Assembly: GCA_964545315.1 (NCBI GenBank)
Contig: CAZJGI010000007.1
Span: forward strand, 1 to 64,000
Source: JAAYJR01 sp964545315
GTDB taxonomy: Bacteria > Bacteroidota > Bacteroidia > Bacteroidales > Prolixibacteraceae
Reading direction: 5' to 3'
DNA: 64,000 nt
The notes below the pieces were generated by a model. It searched no databases. It was not told where the DNA came from and saw only the letters and a list, made by a program, of their open reading frames with translations. Shown here piece after piece: positions 61,287 through 64,000 of this stretch (positions within the stretch are counted from its first letter, which is position 1; each line of letters opens with the position of its first letter). The position numbers were made by a program, and so were the translations under genes.

Positions 61287-63317
61287 ATGTCTCAACCTGA
61301 AAAAAATAAGCTTTTCCAAATGTTTGTGGCAGCATTACTGGTTCTGCTCACAACCATTATAAATTTTGTAATAACCCTGGCGAATAACAGCTCTTCATGT
61401 TTCTATTGCGATGCAAGCCTGGTATTAGCGTCAGCAATGGCATTAATATTTATTATTAACGCTAAAATGAACGGAGTATTATACGCACTATTTTCCCTTC
61501 CGGTTTTTGTTTATGCTTATAATATCTCGGACTTCTCATCACATCCCCCTGTTAATGAGACTTTATATCAGTCGGCATTGTGGTTGTTATCAGGAGCTTT
61601 TATTCTTTTATTTTTTTACAGATCGGACGGGAAAGTCATTTTCTATTTTTTCATTTCATTGGGAATACTGATCTTTCAGGTTAACAAAACAGAAAGTCTG
61701 GCAGACTCATTCACTTCGGGCAGACCATTATTAATACACCCTTTATTCTTATTTATCATACTTTTTTCCACTCTCTTTTTTTTAAGAAATAAGTATAGAA
61801 AAATCACTGACTCTTTGTCAGAAAAACTTGTAACCTTAAACAGGAGCATTTCAGAAGTAGTAAGAACTTCACCGTTTCCTATAGTTGAAATAAAAGCCAT
61901 AAATGATGAATATGGTAATATGGTTAATTTACATGTTGAAAAAGTGAATAACGCTTTTGAATCTGCATTTAAAATAAACAATTACGAAATAACAAGTCAG
62001 GATGCAAATTTTATTTTCGAACTTGTATTTCAGGAAAACATAGATCTTTATAAGATACTTTATTACGAACATAAAAAATCGCACGAATTCCAGGTAAAAA
62101 AGTTTGACAAATGGTATAAAATACATTCCCTCCACCCAAATAACGAAACCTTTTATATTATTCTGGAAGATATTACAAAAATCAAGAAAAAATTAGCTGA
62201 ACTTGAAATTAGTAAAAAAAGGTATAAAGTATTGCTTGAAGCTATTCCTGACATATTTTTTGTCATTGACAAGGATGGCACATATGAAGATTTTGTTATT
62301 AAAGAAAGTGACCTTTTTAAGATAGAAGATGCAAATATTGTGGGCAGTACAATTTTTGATGTCGGTTTTCCTGAAAATATGGCTGATAAAATTTATCAAT
62401 GCATTCAAAACTGTCTGAAAAACAATTCTATAGAGACTATTGAGTATTCGTTAAAAACACCAAACGGCACCTATCTTTTTGAAATGAGACTTGCAAAACT
62501 GAATGCAAGGTCTGTGATATCAATTGCACGTGATATTACAAGACGCAAGAATGCTGAATTCAGTCTTGAGAAAGCAAAGAAAAAAGCAGAAGAAAGCGAC
62601 AGGTTAAAGTCAATATTCCTGACAAATCTTTCACATGAAATAAGGACGCCCTTAAATATAATAACCAATTTTACAAGGATGCTTACTGAAGGGAAGCTTA
62701 AAAGTTCAGAAAAGGCTGAACTTGCTGATGCCATTACGCAAAACGGCACACAGCTCCTTAATATGATAAACAATACAATTCATTTATCCAAAATTGAAAC
62801 GGAAACAGTAGAAGTTTCCATGAAATTTTGTGAAGTTAATTCATTAATCAAGGGTATATACAATCACTACAGACCTCTGATACCTGATTCAAGGCCGGTT
62901 AAAATAAATATGCACCTTGATGTGCCAAATCCTGCATTTGGCTTTGTTACTGACAGCCAGATGCTGAAAGAAATTCTTGAAATACTTGTAGATAACGCAG
63001 TAAAATATACATTGAAAGGGGAAATATGGATCAGCTATGAAATGGAAAGAAATGAACAGGTAAAATTCATAATCTCAGATACAGGAATTGGAATTGAAAA
63101 AGAAGAGACAGATAATATTTTCAGCCGTTTCTACAGAGTCAAAAATGAGATCAATGACATGACATCAGGTTCCGGCATAGGACTTCCGATAGCAAAACAT
63201 TTTATAAAATTACTTGGAGGAGAACTAATTATGGACACCAGACCTGGAAAAGGCACAACGATAACCTTTTCTCTGCCATTCAGGGAAGGAGAAGGTTATT
63301 TAAGAGTTGTAAGCTAA
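61287..63317 (+). CDS. PAS-containing sensor histidine kinase
   Basis: A membrane-bound histidine kinase of 676 residues from the ATG at 61287; a TTG at 61239 would add 16 residues and cannot be ruled out. Five or six membrane segments fill the first 170 residues, followed by two PAS-like domains (about 185-300 and 312-425; LLEAIPDIFFVIDKDG). The DHp domain has the phosphoryl-accepting His450 in LTNLSHEIRTPLN, and the ATPase domain shows N-box VDNAVKYT, G1 DTGIGIEKEE and G2 GSGIGLPIAKH. There is no receiver domain and no response regulator gene next to it, so it is an orphan kinase. Confidence 0.93.
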   Translation: MSQPEKNKLFQMFVAALLVLLTTIINFVITLANNSSSCFYCDASLVLASAMALIFIINAKMNGVLYALFSLPVFVYAYNISDFSSHPPVNETLYQSALWLLSGAFILLFFYRSDGKVIFYFFISLGILIFQVNKTESLADSFTSGRPLLIHPLFLFIILFSTLFFLRNKYRKITDSLSEKLVTLNRSISEVVRTSPFPIVEIKAINDEYGNMVNLHVEKVNNAFESAFKINNYEITSQDANFIFELVFQENIDLYKILYYEHKKSHEFQVKKFDKWYKIHSLHPNNETFYIILEDITKIKKKLAELEISKKRYKVLLEAIPDIFFVIDKDGTYEDFVIKESDLFKIEDANIVGSTIFDVGFPENMADKIYQCIQNCLKNNSIETIEYSLKTPNGTYLFEMRLAKLNARSVISIARDITRRKNAEFSLEKAKKKAEESDRLKSIFLTNLSHEIRTPLNIITNFTRMLTEGKLKSSEKAELADAITQNGTQLLNMINNTIHLSKIETETVEVSMKFCEVNSLIKGIYNHYRPLIPDSRPVKINMHLDVPNPAFGFVTDSQMLKEILEILVDNAVKYTLKGEIWISYEMERNEQVKFIISDTGIGIEKEETDNIFSRFYRVKNEINDMTSGSGIGLPIAKHFIKLLGGELIMDTRPGKGTTITFSLPFREGEGYLRVVS

Positions 63318-63544
63318 TGTTATTTCATGCCAGATGCAATCACTTATCAAATAAATCAAAACTACTGTTTCCCGGGTGAAATTGGTGATACTATGGTTAA
63401 TATACGAATTTATGTTACTAATTTAACAGTTTAAGCAATTTTCCATATCACTTTTTGAAGAATGCATTTTTATCTTTAGTTTTGAATCGAACTAACAGCA
63501 TAAGCCCAAAAATTGAAAAATGTCTGTAAACCATACTTATTCAG

Positions 63545-64000
63545 ATGACCGGTGAGGGATATATCGTCGTTGGATTGATCATATTGATCATCTTCGTCCT
63601 GTCCAGGGAATTAATGCGGCCGGGGCTGGTACTGTTTTCAGCTTCCGTAATATTAATGATTACAGGAATTATATCCAACAAAGAGATGCTTGATGGATTC
63701 TCAAACAAAGGCATGATCACTGTCGGCCTTTTATTCCTGGTTAGTGAAGGAATTCGTAAGTCAGGCGTACTTAACCGCGTTGCCCAAACCTATCTTCCCG
63801 GAAGAAGAGGCAAACTGGCCTTCCTCATTCCCCGTATTATTTTACCTGTTTCTGTTTTATCAGCGTTTCTTAACAATACACCTGTGGTTATTATTTTTGC
63901 ACCAATTGTAAAAAAATGGGCAGAAAAACTAAACATGTCACCAAAAAAATTTCTTATACCTCTTTCCTATGCTACAATCTTTGGTGGTGTTTGTACCCTC
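63545..64000 (+). CDS. SLC13-type divalent anion:sodium symporter, partial
   Basis: The window ends after 152 codons. The ATG is at 63545; a second ATG at 63520 is out of frame and closes quickly. Membrane segments are visible at about residues 6-22, 29-44, 55-72 and 92-108, with LSAFLNNTPVVIIFAP (about 105-120), the SNT helical-hairpin motif of the SLC13/CitMHS transporters. The family moves citrate, sulfate or dicarboxylates with sodium. The rest lies outside the window, so substrate and topology cannot be judged. Confidence 0.88.
   Translation, partial: MTGEGYIVVGLIILIIFVLSRELMRPGLVLFSASVILMITGIISNKEMLDGFSNKGMITVGLLFLVSEGIRKSGVLNRVAQTYLPGRRGKLAFLIPRIILPVSVLSAFLNNTPVVIIFAPIVKKWAEKLNMSPKKFLIPLSYATIFGGVCTL

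Noticed and set aside
1..64000. CRISPR arrays, transposons or prophage genes
   Set aside because: No regularly spaced repeats, transposase, integrase or phage structural genes were found on either strand.

Overview
The window comes from a low-GC member of the Bacteroidota, probably a Bacteroidales/Marinilabiliales-type anaerobe or marine organism (the family level is inference). The evidence is a SusC/SusD pair with an ECF sigma/FecR switch, several SPI- and SPII-type leaders ending in A-Q or C, promoter elements of the TAnnTTTG type, few Shine-Dalgarno sequences, and Bacteroidota gene neighbours (dapB-lepB-wbqC, holA, bactofilin, WbqC, LapA). A run of 100 N at 1104-1203 shows that this is a scaffolded draft or metagenome assembly.

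Region 1 (1-10.7 kb) is a sulfatase-bearing polysaccharide utilisation locus read leftwards: ECF sigma, FecR anti-sigma, SusC-like receptor, SusD-like lipoprotein, an iduronate-2-sulfatase-like enzyme broken by the gap, then a short-chain dehydrogenase. The end of a glycoside hydrolase converges from the left. Just behind the sigma gene lies a scar: the N-terminus of a second ECF sigma joined to the C-terminal half of a second FecR.

Region 2 (10.9-27 kb) is mostly metabolism: an exported protein with a degenerate M23-like fold, an acyltransferase overlapping a B3/B4 tRNA-editing-type protein, a cold-shock plus RRM operon with a long leader, metA-metY (sulfhydrylation route to homocysteine), a second degenerate M23-like protein, a divergent GH15/trehalose-6-phosphate synthase-phosphatase pair, a DPP4-type peptidase, and an aldolase/chorismate-mutase pair. 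Region 3 (27.4-30.7 kb) is the thrS-infC-rpmI-rplT translation operon, in which infC appears to start at AUA behind a strong Shine-Dalgarno sequence.

Region 4 (30.8-44.9 kb) has a MATE pump, a lipoprotein GalM, a cassette of ECF sigma, TonB-dependent receptor, FecR and DUF4382 lipoprotein, then bactofilin next to an actin-like ATPase whose phosphate-1 motif sits at the C-terminus instead of the N-terminus. This apparent circular permutation beside a bactofilin is the most unusual item seen. An SDR, an esterase, a Nudix protein and aminopeptidase P follow.

Region 5 (44.9-64 kb) carries wbqC, a LapA-like protein, lepB and dapB leftwards, a Tat-exported sugar-isomerase-like protein, a PKD-domain relic, malic enzyme, recR, a GT2 fused to a degenerate WcaJ-like module, an acetyltransferase, an orphan HsdR N-terminal nuclease domain, AMP nucleosidase, holA, rhomboid, a class IV aminotransferase, algH, a DivIC/FtsB protein, a PAS histidine kinase and the start of an SLC13-type transporter. 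I saw no rRNA, tRNA, CRISPR array, IS element or phage gene.
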